From contig JAGCUI010000029.1 of the NCBI GenBank assembly GCA_017962965.1, forward strand, positions 1 through 64,000: DNA of 64,000 nt, in the 5' to 3' direction. The notes beneath the pieces are model-generated. The model ran no database searches and was not told the DNA's origin. It worked only from the letters and a program-made list of their open reading frames with translations. The translations under genes were made by a program, and so were the position numbers. Each line of letters opens with the position of its first letter. Position 1 is the first letter of the stretch. The DNA comes from Treponema sp. Lineage in GTDB: Bacteria > Spirochaetota > Spirochaetia > Treponematales > Treponemataceae. Below are positions 26,671 through 35,999 of the stretch, in pieces.

Positions 26671-28188
26671 TTAAAACATTCCTCCAAACAACTGAGCAAT
26701 TAAATCTGCACAGCCTGTTTTCTGGAGGTTATCCATAAGTGCTGTAAGATCAAGATAGTTCATAAAATTCTGTGAAAGTGAATTAACATCTTCGATGATT
26801 TCTACATCTTTTGTTGGGATGTTGATTCCATCAGATTTAGAAATTTCAGTTGTATAATTTCCTGTAATAAATTCTTTGTCTGCAATAGTAACCAAAATGT
26901 CTGCCTGAGACTGTTTTATAGAAGCACTCTTAACATCAAAAACCATCTTCATTACAGAAAAATATGGGAATACAGCATCCATTTCCGGATTAAAATTACC
27001 AAGAACAATTTTTCCGATATTCTTTTCAAAGTCAAAGCCTTCAAAACCAAAAGACATGATATCTTTGCCATCATAACTTACAACAAATTCACCGTCAAAA
27101 ATTGTGTCTGAAGTATTTCCGTTTCCGTTTACAGAAATTGAGTCACCGTCTAAATAAACACTTAAATTACATGAGAAAATATTTTTTTCGGGAATAAGAT
27201 AGAAATTTCCAGAAATAAGGTCTTCAAATACAAAAGACATTCCTGTTAGTTTATCTTCAGAATTGATAGAAATGGTATATAAACAATCAGGAATCTCACT
27301 TGCATCGATTTCTTTTACTTCTTCAATAATTCCATCAATATTCTGAACCATTTCCTCATTATTAAAATCAGCAAGTTCTGAACCGACAAATTTTTCTAAT
27401 ACTTCCAAAGCTGCCTGTACATCCTTAAGAAGCTTTTTGTCTTTTTTAACATCGCTTAAGAATTCAATTAAGAAGTTCTTCATTGTCTGGCCATCTAAAG
27501 TCCAATCAAAGGCTGTCTGACCATATTTATCATTTATGAAAGTAACTTTTGAATCAGCATTTACTAAGATATCAACATATTTTGTGGCTGTTGAAAGATA
27601 TCTTGATCCTGTAGAACCAAGCAATTCCATGTAGAAATCTACAAGGTCATACATTTTTGTAAATGTGTCTAAATCAAGCCCCTGCTTTGCGGCATCATTT
27701 AAAATAAATCCTTTTGTAAGAACACCAGGTGCTTCAACATACATTTTGTTGTTATTAAGACGTACATCAACAGTTGCAAGTTCAACATCGTTTAAACCCA
27801 AACGATAAAGCAAGCCCGAAGCGTTCTTTTTTCTTCCAACACTAGTAGTTATACCAATAGATTTTACTGAATCAAGTTCAATACCAGCCATTGGATTTAC
27901 AATAGAATAAAATGTTGGTGTAAAATTAAGTTTGATATTTGAAGTTGTTTTAAAGTTCTTAAAATCTACATCTTTAAAAACCTTTGCAAACTGATCAGAA
28001 AATTCTTTAGAAGTTTCACTCAATCCGTTTTTCAAAACACCATTCAAATATGTCTGTGGTGTAGTTTTGTCGATTGCTACTTTAGAAGGACCCTTCTTTG
28101 CAAAAAGCACAATCAACACTGCGATAACTGCTACAGCAATAATAGAACCTGCAATAGCAAAAACCTTTTTCAAATTTTTCATTTTCAT
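26671..28188 (-). CDS. Anchored extracytoplasmic protein of unknown function
   Basis: A 505-residue protein that I do not recognise. A basic N-terminus and one long hydrophobic helix (about residues 9-29, A-I-A-G-S-I-I-A-V-A-V-I-A-V-L-I-V) are followed by K-K-G-P-S-K. There is no lipobox cysteine, so it is probably an uncleaved membrane anchor with the rest outside. The remainder is beta-rich and acidic, with many D/N-rich turns and alternating strands, for example F-D-G-E-F-V-V-S-Y-D-G-K-D-I-M-S-F-G-F. It lies 34 bases downstream of two ABC-2 permease genes on the same strand. It may be a partner or cargo of that exporter (inference). It converges on GH51 with a nine-base gap. Confidence 0.7.
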   Translation of the reverse strand: MKMKNLKKVFAIAGSIIAVAVIAVLIVLFAKKGPSKVAIDKTTPQTYLNGVLKNGLSETSKEFSDQFAKVFKDVDFKNFKTTSNIKLNFTPTFYSIVNPMAGIELDSVKSIGITTSVGRKKNASGLLYRLGLNDVELATVDVRLNNNKMYVEAPGVLTKGFILNDAAKQGLDLDTFTKMYDLVDFYMELLGSTGSRYLSTATKYVDILVNADSKVTFINDKYGQTAFDWTLDGQTMKNFLIEFLSDVKKDKKLLKDVQAALEVLEKFVGSELADFNNEEMVQNIDGIIEEVKEIDASEIPDCLYTISINSEDKLTGMSFVFEDLISGNFYLIPEKNIFSCNLSVYLDGDSISVNGNGNTSDTIFDGEFVVSYDGKDIMSFGFEGFDFEKNIGKIVLGNFNPEMDAVFPYFSVMKMVFDVKSASIKQSQADILVTIADKEFITGNYTTEISKSDGINIPTKDVEIIEDVNSLSQNFMNYLDLTALMDNLQKTGCADLIAQLFGGMF

Positions 28189-28222
28189 CTCCTGAATTTT
28201 TTATGATACGTCATAATAACGG

Positions 28223-29362
28223 TTACATTCTTTTATGTCCATAACCACGAGTTTTTAAAAAACCCAAAAATGACCACATCAAAAATCCAAGAGTGATATA
28301 AATTACTTCGTAAAATAAATATTCTGTCTGATTAATTCCTTTTAAATAATAAAAAAGCGGAAGAAGTGAAGAAATAATCTGAGTCTTATTAAACTCTATA
28401 AAAACCGGACTGAAAAATACACAGGCCAAAATTACAAGCGGAAGAATTATTCCAAGATTGCGTGCGTTTTTAAAAATGAGCCTCAAAACATTTACAAACA
28501 CAGTAACAGATATTAAAAAAAGGACCAGAGAAACAAATTCCCGTAAAGCGCTGGTGCCGATTCCGCACGCATAAATAGTAATAAAAATCAAAACACAAGG
28601 CAAAATAAGAGACGTAATATAGTAAAAAAAGTTTCTTACTCCCTTATGTTTTACAATCCATAAGACAAAAACACCCTCTTCTTCATCCCTTATAAAACAA
28701 AAGCTTACGGCAAAGGCACAAACCAAAATCCATATTGCAAGCATGCCCCGTAACGGAAGAAAAACAATCCCCTTTTTCTGCTCATACGCTCCGCCATCCC
28801 CCCCGGCGCTCAATTTAAAAAGCTCCACTGTAGGTATATTTTTATTAAACTCTTCTAAAAAGGCGCTCGGCTCTGTTCCGCCCGTTCTTCCACTAAATTT
28901 TTCCTCTATATATAGTTCGCTCAAAAGCGGAGATAAAACTTCCATCAGCCTTGAAAACATAACCTCGCGCAAAAGCATGTGAGAAACGTTGTTTTCAAGC
29001 ACAGTGATTTTTATTTTCTGTTGAACATCCTTTTTGTGAATAAGCTCTTTAATGCTCTGCCGGAGATTCTTTGGAATATACCAGATTTCATCTATGCTCT
29101 GGTTTTTAAGCTCACCCTCTGCCTCCTCCATTACATCAAAAAAAACAAATTTAAAATTATTTTCTTTTTGTAAAAGACTATTATAAAACCTCTGAGCCTC
29201 GCTATCTGCTCCTTCCTCCAGAACAAGACCGATTGTAAAAAGCTGGCCGCTATTTAAACTAAGATTTTTAAAACCTGCAATAATAAAAATAAGCAAAACC
29301 AAAATCAAAGCCATTCCGGGTTTTTTAAACATGCGTTTTAATAAATAAAAATATTTTTTCAT
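28223..29362 (-). CDS. ABC-2 type exporter permease (second)
   Basis: A 379-residue membrane protein with one N-terminal helix (about 14-32), a soluble extracytoplasmic stretch (about 35-205) and five to six helices in the C-terminal half. This is the ABC-2 membrane layout seen in exporters such as the YhgE/DrrB-like group. Its start directly abuts the stop of the upstream permease (29362/29363). The pair therefore probably forms a heterodimer with the ATPase at 30643. Its partner has the same layout but little direct similarity, suggesting an old duplication. Substrate unknown. Confidence 0.8.
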   Translation of the reverse strand: MKKYFYLLKRMFKKPGMALILVLLIFIIAGFKNLSLNSGQLFTIGLVLEEGADSEAQRFYNSLLQKENNFKFVFFDVMEEAEGELKNQSIDEIWYIPKNLRQSIKELIHKKDVQQKIKITVLENNVSHMLLREVMFSRLMEVLSPLLSELYIEEKFSGRTGGTEPSAFLEEFNKNIPTVELFKLSAGGDGGAYEQKKGIVFLPLRGMLAIWILVCAFAVSFCFIRDEEEGVFVLWIVKHKGVRNFFYYITSLILPCVLIFITIYACGIGTSALREFVSLVLFLISVTVFVNVLRLIFKNARNLGIILPLVILACVFFSPVFIEFNKTQIISSLLPLFYYLKGINQTEYLFYEVIYITLGFLMWSFLGFLKTRGYGHKRM

Positions 29363-30646
29363 TTATCTTTGCCTCCCCTTGAGCCTTGAATATCGCACTC
29401 CCACAGTAAGAAGTAAAAATAAAACTGAATACAAAACAATAAACCAGCCGCATGCATTTTCTAAAAATCCCTTTCCTGCCGTAAAAACACCTTCGCCATT
29501 TATAACCTTTACCGCATACGAAAAGCTTACCCCCGTAGGAAGCGCATCTCCAAAAGCCCGCATCCCTAAAGGCAAAAAGTTTTTAGGATAAAAATAGCCA
29601 GAAACATAAGCCCCGCCAAAAATCAAAACAAAGGCTGTCATAACCTTTGGAATAGTTCCACTTACTGCTTCAAAAATAAAAAAGCCTGCAAGAGTAAATA
29701 AAAAGAGGGCCGGAATCAGCTTTATAGTAAAAACAAAAAATTCCCTTGCCTGATGAGCCCCGAATTCTTCTATATTAAAAAGCCCCAGTGCAAAAAAGAT
29801 TAAAATAAAAAGTACAAAAATAAAGTAAAGAACAAGATTTAACACAAAAACAGCAATAATTTCGGATAAAACCTGCTTAAAAGCACCCGTTCCGTTTACA
29901 AAAACCATCTTTTTAAATGCTAACGGACTTTTTGTCTGGTACTCCAAACTAACGAACGTTAGTAAGAATGAGTAAAGAAGCAAAAATGCACAAATATAAT
30001 AAGCTATAAAACTAAGCCCTGTATTAGAGCCAAGTTCCTTTACTTCAGAAATGCTGCTTCTTCTTACCAAAACCTTTAAATAAGTTTCAAAAAGATTATC
30101 TACGTGGTAATTCTGCTCTCTGTAACTTACTCGGTTTTTTTCCATAAAATCCATCAAAGTAAAAAGACCTGCTTCTGTGTGAATAATTATATTAGAAGCA
30201 AGGTTTCCTACCTCTTCCATCACAACGCCTGTAATCCCTTTAAGCCCGGATTTTACATGAACTTCTATGCTGCTGTTGTTTTTAAAATAATATAGGGAGT
30301 CGAAAAACTCAGGAGGAATTACAGCATAGCCCGAAATCTTTCCTTCCTCTAAATTCTTTTCTGCTTCTTTTTCATCCTTATATTCCTGGATATCTAAAAC
30401 ATATCTTGTGTCGTCCATAGTTTTTAAAAAAGACATTCCAAGCTTTAAAAAAATATTTGAATTTGAGCCCACAACACCAACAGAAAATCTATATTTACCT
30501 TGAGTTAAATTTGATTTTTTTGTAACAGCCCACGCTGTAATCAAAATAAAAAGCGAAAAACAAAGGCTTACAATTACAGCATTTTTAAAAAGAGTTTTTA
30601 TTCTTTTAAATTGTAAAAAAAGATAGGAAAACGCCTTCATCCTCAT
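29363..30646 (-). CDS. ABC-2 type exporter permease (first)
   Basis: A 427-residue membrane protein with one N-terminal helix (about 23-42) and a soluble domain (about 45-210) containing V-G-V-V-G-S-N-S-N-I-F-L-K-L-G. Some six C-terminal helices follow, including A-L-F-L-F-T-L-A-G-F-F-I-F. The layout is that of ABC-2 exporter subunits. It overlaps the ATPase gene by four bases upstream and abuts the second permease downstream. The bases at 29948-29963 inside the gene form a palindrome resembling the one in front of the TetR gene at 49219. Confidence 0.82.
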   Translation of the reverse strand: MRMKAFSYLFLQFKRIKTLFKNAVIVSLCFSLFILITAWAVTKKSNLTQGKYRFSVGVVGSNSNIFLKLGMSFLKTMDDTRYVLDIQEYKDEKEAEKNLEEGKISGYAVIPPEFFDSLYYFKNNSSIEVHVKSGLKGITGVVMEEVGNLASNIIIHTEAGLFTLMDFMEKNRVSYREQNYHVDNLFETYLKVLVRRSSISEVKELGSNTGLSFIAYYICAFLLLYSFLLTFVSLEYQTKSPLAFKKMVFVNGTGAFKQVLSEIIAVFVLNLVLYFIFVLFILIFFALGLFNIEEFGAHQAREFFVFTIKLIPALFLFTLAGFFIFEAVSGTIPKVMTAFVLIFGGAYVSGYFYPKNFLPLGMRAFGDALPTGVSFSYAVKVINGEGVFTAGKGFLENACGWFIVLYSVLFLLLTVGVRYSRLKGRQR

Positions 30647-31320
30647 CCCCAGATTTCTTTAGAAAGCTTTTGTATGTTTCCGTCGTATTTATATTCCTGA
30701 GCAAGGCCGTCTTTTATAATGTAACAGATATCCGTAAGCTCAATTTCCTGAACCTCGTGTGTTACAACAAAAACTGTCCCGCCTTCCTTTGTAAATTCTT
30801 TTAAATAATCATAAATCTTTTGCTTGCATTCAAGATCCAAAGAAGCCGTTGGTTCATCAAGTAATAAAATCTTTGGGAAATTATGAATGGCACAGCCCAA
30901 GGAAAGACGCTTTTTCATTCCGCCCGACATTTTATTCACAGATACTTTTAAAAAATCATTAATTCCAAGCATGTGTAAAAAACCGTCCTTTAATGATTTT
31001 TCAAGCTCATCTTTTTTATACCAGAAATTCAAATTGTCAAAAGCCGTAAGCTCATCTATTAAAGCAAGCTCCTGGGGAACATAGGCCACAATTTTATTAC
31101 GAAGCGTTGTATCTTTTAATAAATCTTTTGAATCAAAAAGAAAAGAACCTGAATTACAGGGAACTAAACCAAATAAAATAGAAAGAAGAGTTGATTTTCC
31201 GCATCCGTTCTGTCCCAAAATACCAACTATTTTTCCGTCCGAAACCTTAATCGAAAAATCCTTTAATACTGCTTTTTTCCCATAACTTTTACATATTTTT
31301 TGAATTTCTATCATATTCAA
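30643..31320 (-). CDS. ABC transporter ATP-binding protein
   Basis: A 225-residue ATPase that powers the two ABC-2 permeases encoded directly downstream. It has Walker A G-Q-N-G-C-G-K-S-T, the Q-loop V-P-Q-E-L-A-L-I-D-E-L, the signature M-S-G-G-M-K-K-R-L, Walker B I-L-L-L-D-E-P-T-A-S-L-D and the switch His in V-V-T-H-E. Export is the expected direction for this type. It starts nine bases after the stop of a GGDEF gene and overlaps the first permease gene by four bases. The four or five genes therefore form one transcription unit. Confidence 0.95.
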   Translation of the reverse strand: MNMIEIQKICKSYGKKAVLKDFSIKVSDGKIVGILGQNGCGKSTLLSILFGLVPCNSGSFLFDSKDLLKDTTLRNKIVAYVPQELALIDELTAFDNLNFWYKKDELEKSLKDGFLHMLGINDFLKVSVNKMSGGMKKRLSLGCAIHNFPKILLLDEPTASLDLECKQKIYDYLKEFTKEGGTVFVVTHEVQEIELTDICYIIKDGLAQEYKYDGNIQKLSKEIWG

Positions 31321-31329
31321 AATAATGCA

Positions 31330-32682
31330 CTATTTTGCAGTTTCCTTCAATTTCTTTTTATTTAAATACATGTCTTTGTCTGCGCGTGAAAAGGTATCCT
31401 GTAAAAGCATATCCTTATTATAGTCGTAATCTGCAAGTCCGCTTGCAATAACAACCGCATCAGTCTTTTTATTATTAATGTTACTCTTTTTTCTTAAGGC
31501 TGTAAGAATTGATTTTCTGTCAAAGTAATCTGCACCAATTAAAATTACGGCAAATTCATCACCACCAATTCTATAAACAGGACTGTGGCTAAAGAAAGAA
31601 CAAATCATCCGGCTGGCTTCACACAAAAGCTGATCTCCTGCCTCATGCCCGAATTTATCATTCATCTTTTTAAGATTATTTACGTCAAAAACACAGATTG
31701 AAAACGGATTCATAACTCCGCCCGAAATTTCTGAATTCATAATCTCTTCGGCCTTTTCAAATGCAAGACGATTTTTTACGCCTGTAAGACCGTCTGTATT
31801 TGCCATTTCAGAGGCAGCCCTGAGCTTATCTGTATATTCTTTTTCCTTATCAACCTGACTTGTAATATTCTGAATTGCAAAAATATAATGATTAGAATCC
31901 TTTTCCAGAGCCGGAACAACATTCATCTGAAAAAATACCGGCTTTTTATTTAAAATAACCCTGTAACGGATTGAAAGTGTTTTTCTCTTTTTTAAGTCCG
32001 GAAGGATTGTTTCTTTATTCATAAACTCTATGAGCTTAGCCCGGTCTGTTACATAAACAACCTTTGGAATATTTTCTATTGTGTCGTCAAAAAAGTCGTC
32101 GCCTTCGTGCTGGATTTTAAAGCCCGAAAAATTTTCACTTGCAATATATTCTTTGTATTTAAATGTATCGATGTTCACATAATAAACGCTTTCATAGTCG
32201 CGGCAAAGAGCATGCATAATTCCGGTGTATGTTGTAATACTGTTTTTTGCCTTTACAAGCTCTTCCTTACTAACTTCAACCTTTTTCCGCAGTTGAACAA
32301 AATCCGTTATATTCTGATAGATCCCTTCTATTCTGACTCCCGATGTATAACTTTTATCAAGGGTACCGGATACACGAATATTTTTAAGATCTTTTTTACT
32401 TGTGTGGCTTATATATTCAAATTCTACAAGCTTACCCTTTTTCATTTTGTTGATGGCTTTTTGTATTTTTTCGTGGTAAGCCTTGTCTATGCTTTTAAAC
32501 CAGATGTCGTACAATTCTTCGGGAGAATACTTTTTACCCTTAACTCCAAGATAATTCTCCATTACCTCGTCGCCAGACATCTTTGGGTGAGAATTTTCCT
32601 TTATTTCAATTGTCCATAAACCTGTTTTGGTTTTTTTAAGTACTTCCCTGCTAAGCTGATTCTTCTTTACTTCATCCATCAT
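31330..32682 (-). CDS. Soluble diguanylate cyclase with two PAS-like domains
   Basis: A 450-residue cytoplasmic protein without membrane helices. Two PAS-like regions are seen (about 10-135, including T-G-L-W-T-I-E-I, and about 155-280, ending F-A-I-Q-N-I-T). A GGDEF domain follows (about 290-450) with F-D-V-N-N-L-K-K-M-N-D-K-F-G-H and GGDEF at 373-377. The inhibitory RxxD is absent (F-S-H-S in its place), so product inhibition is not expected. It is the first gene of the minus-strand unit that continues with the ABC exporter, nine bases away. This is an unusual partnership for a cyclase. Only 41 bases separate it from the upstream esterase gene, so read-through is possible. Confidence 0.9.
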   Translation of the reverse strand: MMDEVKKNQLSREVLKKTKTGLWTIEIKENSHPKMSGDEVMENYLGVKGKKYSPEELYDIWFKSIDKAYHEKIQKAINKMKKGKLVEFEYISHTSKKDLKNIRVSGTLDKSYTSGVRIEGIYQNITDFVQLRKKVEVSKEELVKAKNSITTYTGIMHALCRDYESVYYVNIDTFKYKEYIASENFSGFKIQHEGDDFFDDTIENIPKVVYVTDRAKLIEFMNKETILPDLKKRKTLSIRYRVILNKKPVFFQMNVVPALEKDSNHYIFAIQNITSQVDKEKEYTDKLRAASEMANTDGLTGVKNRLAFEKAEEIMNSEISGGVMNPFSICVFDVNNLKKMNDKFGHEAGDQLLCEASRMICSFFSHSPVYRIGGDEFAVILIGADYFDRKSILTALRKKSNINNKKTDAVVIASGLADYDYNKDMLLQDTFSRADKDMYLNKKKLKETAK

Positions 32683-32723
32683 AAGTAATTATAACCTATT
32701 ATCCGTGATTTACAAATAAACTT

Positions 32724-34370
32724 TTATTCAGCCATAACTTTTTCAATATCTTCTCCGCCGCATAATTTTCCGTCCTTATCGCGACTGAACCGGCTCATAA
32801 ATTTCCATGCGTGTTCACAAGTGTGTTCCCTGCAATCATGACCCTGTCCGCTTATGCTGGCAAAGATGTTGTAAATTTTACCTTGCTGATTTTTAAATAG
32901 ATTCATTGTTAAAGTTGCATCCCGGCTTTCGTCGTAAGATTTATAAATTATATCCCCGTCGATTCCCCAGATTTTATTTTTCCAGTTTTCCTTTTCTTCA
33001 AGCTTAACATTGTATTCTGCTGTTGCCCTGTTGAGTTTTAAAGCCCACGCCATTCTGTTCAAACATTTCTGCTCCTGGAAAGGAAGCTCTGGAAGAGGTG
33101 TGATTTCTCCTCCGGCATAAAAAATCGGAACTGCTTCTGTCTCATTGATTTTTTTATTAACCTTCTGAAAATACACGTTCTCGCCAATATCAACCGTTGC
33201 ATCCATTGGAGCTGCAGCCGCTATACTCAAAGGATATTCCTGAATCAAATCCCAGGTTTTTATTCCGCCCATAGAAAAGCCTGTGGAATAAATTCGGCTT
33301 TCGTCTACAGGATATTTTTCTTTTAAAATTTTGATTAATTCCTGCATTTCTGTGGCCGTACTGTCTAAATGATTTTCCACCGTTACAAGTAAAAATCCAT
33401 GCTTATTACAGATTTTTGCCCAGCCTGCCATTGTCGTATAAAAAAAGCAGCTGTCTCCGCCACCATGAAAGCCCAGTACCAAAGGAACCTTTCCCTTATC
33501 AAAAATCCCTTTGTGGTAAAAAGCAAAATATCCGATGTTGTGTTTTTTAGTTCCCTTGTCTTTTCCATTATTGTCGCTGGAAGTTTCTACCTCTGCCACA
33601 CACGGTTCTCTAATAAGTCCTTCTTTTTCCAAATCAGGATCTAAATTAAGAGGCCCTGTCATTCGTCTGAATTTTTTTGCAAAGCCGTAATAATCTTCAC
33701 TAATTTCTGATTTTTCCTTAATAAGACAATAAGAACATTTATCTTTTATATAAGTCTGGATTTCATCACTATTGTTATAGCCGATTACAGGAATATCATC
33801 ACAGTCAATTTTTGGTTTTACACTAAGCTTTTCAAGCGCAACAGTTACAGGGGCAATATCAGTTTTTCCCCAAAGCCCGTCTCCTTCAAAATGATTTATA
33901 CAGTTCTGAGCAAGATAGTCTGCACCCTTTTCATAGCCGTAAAGAAAGGTTCTGAAAATTGCACCTCGGATATAATAACCGTCTATTGTATTTGTAAAAC
34001 GGTTGAAATTTCTTACACAGCCGTTTTCATATAATTCATGAATCTTTGAATTAGAAATAATTTCTCTAAAAATATCTTTTGAAGCAGTGCTCCAGTCTCT
34101 GCTTTTTGGAGTGATAAAAACAACGCTCGAAGCAAAGTCAGAGGCAACCTTTACAAATTCCTTTTCTTTTGCAAAATCAAGTTTTTCAGCATCTGTCATT
34201 TCTGGATCTAAAAAAAGTAAAAAATATGGAGCTATAAAACCGTAGTTTAAAATTTCTGATTTAAGTTCTTTTTTTGCAGGCGGAACATACACTGTTGCCT
34301 TAAAAGTATTAAACTCGTGGCTCCAGATTACACCCTGATCAAACTCTTTAAATTCGGGTAACTTTTCCAT
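32724..34370 (-). CDS. Intracellular alpha/beta-hydrolase esterase (feruloyl/PHB-depolymerase-like)
   Basis: A 548-residue serine esterase without signal peptide. The N-terminal half (about 1-270) is not recognised. The catalytic part shows the oxyanion block G-F-H-G-G-G, the nucleophile elbow G-F-S-M-G (Ser of the triad) and a late histidine in G-Q-G-H-D-C. This resembles the LpqC/PHB-depolymerase-like group that includes xylan-linked feruloyl and acetyl esterases. Placement opposite GH43, sharing a LacI-type operator with GH51, suggests it removes ester decorations from imported arabinoxylo-oligosaccharides (inference). The actual acyl group cannot be told. Confidence 0.8.
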   Translation of the reverse strand: MEKLPEFKEFDQGVIWSHEFNTFKATVYVPPAKKELKSEILNYGFIAPYFLLFLDPEMTDAEKLDFAKEKEFVKVASDFASSVVFITPKSRDWSTASKDIFREIISNSKIHELYENGCVRNFNRFTNTIDGYYIRGAIFRTFLYGYEKGADYLAQNCINHFEGDGLWGKTDIAPVTVALEKLSVKPKIDCDDIPVIGYNNSDEIQTYIKDKCSYCLIKEKSEISEDYYGFAKKFRRMTGPLNLDPDLEKEGLIREPCVAEVETSSDNNGKDKGTKKHNIGYFAFYHKGIFDKGKVPLVLGFHGGGDSCFFYTTMAGWAKICNKHGFLLVTVENHLDSTATEMQELIKILKEKYPVDESRIYSTGFSMGGIKTWDLIQEYPLSIAAAAPMDATVDIGENVYFQKVNKKINETEAVPIFYAGGEITPLPELPFQEQKCLNRMAWALKLNRATAEYNVKLEEKENWKNKIWGIDGDIIYKSYDESRDATLTMNLFKNQQGKIYNIFASISGQGHDCREHTCEHAWKFMSRFSRDKDGKLCGGEDIEKVMAE

Positions 34371-34392
34371 AAAAATCCTCTTTTTCAGCTTG

Positions 34393-34406
34393 GTTAAACG
34401 TTTTAC
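34393..34406 (-). promoter_or_regulatory. LacI-type operator between esterase and GH43 genes
   Basis: The minus strand reads GTAAAACGTTTAAC, identical over 14 bases to the site at 24553-24566 before GH51. It lies 22 bases upstream of the esterase start and 144 bases upstream of the GH43 start. It could thus govern the esterase directly and GH43 through the shared region. The rest of the 180-base intergenic region is AT-rich with no other clear signal. Confidence 0.65.
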
Positions 34407-34550
34407 ATACCTAGTATAAACCGAATTTGAGCAAAATCCATAATATTTTTTTCTTATTTTATAGGATTGTTATACTTTTTAATGAAATTTTTATGTTAAT
34501 TCAAAGCTTTTAGCATTATATTATTCTTAAATTACAATTTGGAGTAAAAC

Positions 34551-35999
34551 ATGAAAGATTATATTAAAGGTGCAAATCCTTACATGCCGCTTTGGGAACA
34601 TGTTCCAGACGGAGAACCTCGCGTATTTGAATACAAAGGAAAAAAACGCGTATACCTTTACGGCTCGCACGATACTTTAAAAACTGAATACTGCGGAACA
34701 GATCAGGTTGTATGGAGTGCCCCTGTTGAAGATTTAACTAACTGGAAATGTCACGGTGTTTGCTACGAATCTACAGACGGTTCAATTTTATATGCCCCGG
34801 ACGTTGTTCAAAAGGGAGATACCTTCTATCTTTTTGCCGCAGAAAAGAAGGGGTCTTGCATTGTTGTTGCAACAAGTAAAAATCCTGCAGGTCCTTTTAA
34901 AAATCCTGTTAAGACAGAAATCGGCTTTGACCCTGGCGTTTTAGTTGATGACGATGGCCGTGTTTATGTTTACTGGGGCTTTTGTAAGCAGTACTGTGCA
35001 GAATTAAACGACGACATGGTAAGCCTTAAAAAAGAAACAATCAAAGAAAACATAATTAAACACACAATTGCACAGTGGTCACCGGATGACGGCCAGGAAG
35101 ATCCTGAAGATGCATTCTTTGAAGCTTCTTCTCCACGTAAGGTGCTTGGAAAATACGTTTACATCTATTCAAAACGCTATTACACACACCAGCCGCAGCT
35201 TGGAGTTTATGAAGAGTGTAACGGCTTTTTGTCGTACAAATATTCAGACCAGCCTCTTGGAGAATACAAAGCAGGCGGAGACATCAGTTTAAATGGCGGA
35301 GAACTTTTAACAAACCCGGACGGAACTAAAGCAATGAGTTACCGCTGGGGAAATAACCACGGAAGCATTATCAATGTAGAAGGACAATGGTATGTTTTCT
35401 ATCACCGCCAGACAGGAACAGACGAATATTCACGCCAGGCCATGCTTGAACCTGTAGACGTTGCCCTTGATAAAAACGGCCGCCTCTTTATTGGAAAAAT
35501 CACTTATAAGGACGGAGAACCAGTTAAGAGTGAACCTGTAGAAATGACTTCGCAGGGTGCCCAAATAAACGGCCTTGATGCAAGAAAGATTATCTCTGCA
35601 GGATATGCCTGCCACATTTACGGCGGAAAAAAAGGAGGAGCAAATGGTGGAGCAGGTGGTGCTTACATCAAACCAGTTTACGAAAAGAAAGACAGAATTT
35701 CTGCACCAATCGTAGATATTACAGATAAGCTTTCTGTTGGTTTCCGTTACCTCCAGTTTGGAACAAAATCTCCTTCTTTGGTAACAATAAACGTAACTGC
35801 AAAAGAAAACTTTACTGTAAATGTACGCGTTGATGATTACAAAGGAAAAATAATTTCTCAGATTAAGGTTTCTAAAGGGAATTTAACAGCCAGTGCCCCG
35901 GTAACTTCGGGAGTTATTGGAAAAAGAGCTGTTTATTTTGAATTTGTTTCAGATTCAAAGGAAATTATTGCAGATTTTGACAATTTTACTTTTGACTAA
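34551..35999 (+). CDS. GH43 family beta-xylosidase/alpha-L-arabinofuranosidase
   Basis: A 482-residue enzyme without signal peptide, hence cytoplasmic. The five-bladed propeller (about 1-310) starts N-P-Y-M-P-L-W-E-H-V-P-D-G-E-P, with the likely catalytic base Asp in P-D-G. The supporting Asp lies in G-F-D-P-G-V-L-V-D-D-D-G and the acid Glu in F-F-E-A-S-S-P. The C-terminal part (about 340-482) resembles a CBM6-like beta-sandwich. GH43 enzymes invert configuration and act on xylose or arabinose linkages. Which of the two is cut here is not decidable by eye. It shares a promoter region with the divergent esterase gene and overlaps the convergent HAD gene by four bases. Confidence 0.88.
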   Translation: MKDYIKGANPYMPLWEHVPDGEPRVFEYKGKKRVYLYGSHDTLKTEYCGTDQVVWSAPVEDLTNWKCHGVCYESTDGSILYAPDVVQKGDTFYLFAAEKKGSCIVVATSKNPAGPFKNPVKTEIGFDPGVLVDDDGRVYVYWGFCKQYCAELNDDMVSLKKETIKENIIKHTIAQWSPDDGQEDPEDAFFEASSPRKVLGKYVYIYSKRYYTHQPQLGVYEECNGFLSYKYSDQPLGEYKAGGDISLNGGELLTNPDGTKAMSYRWGNNHGSIINVEGQWYVFYHRQTGTDEYSRQAMLEPVDVALDKNGRLFIGKITYKDGEPVKSEPVEMTSQGAQINGLDARKIISAGYACHIYGGKKGGANGGAGGAYIKPVYEKKDRISAPIVDITDKLSVGFRYLQFGTKSPSLVTINVTAKENFTVNVRVDDYKGKIISQIKVSKGNLTASAPVTSGVIGKRAVYFEFVSDSKEIIADFDNFTFD

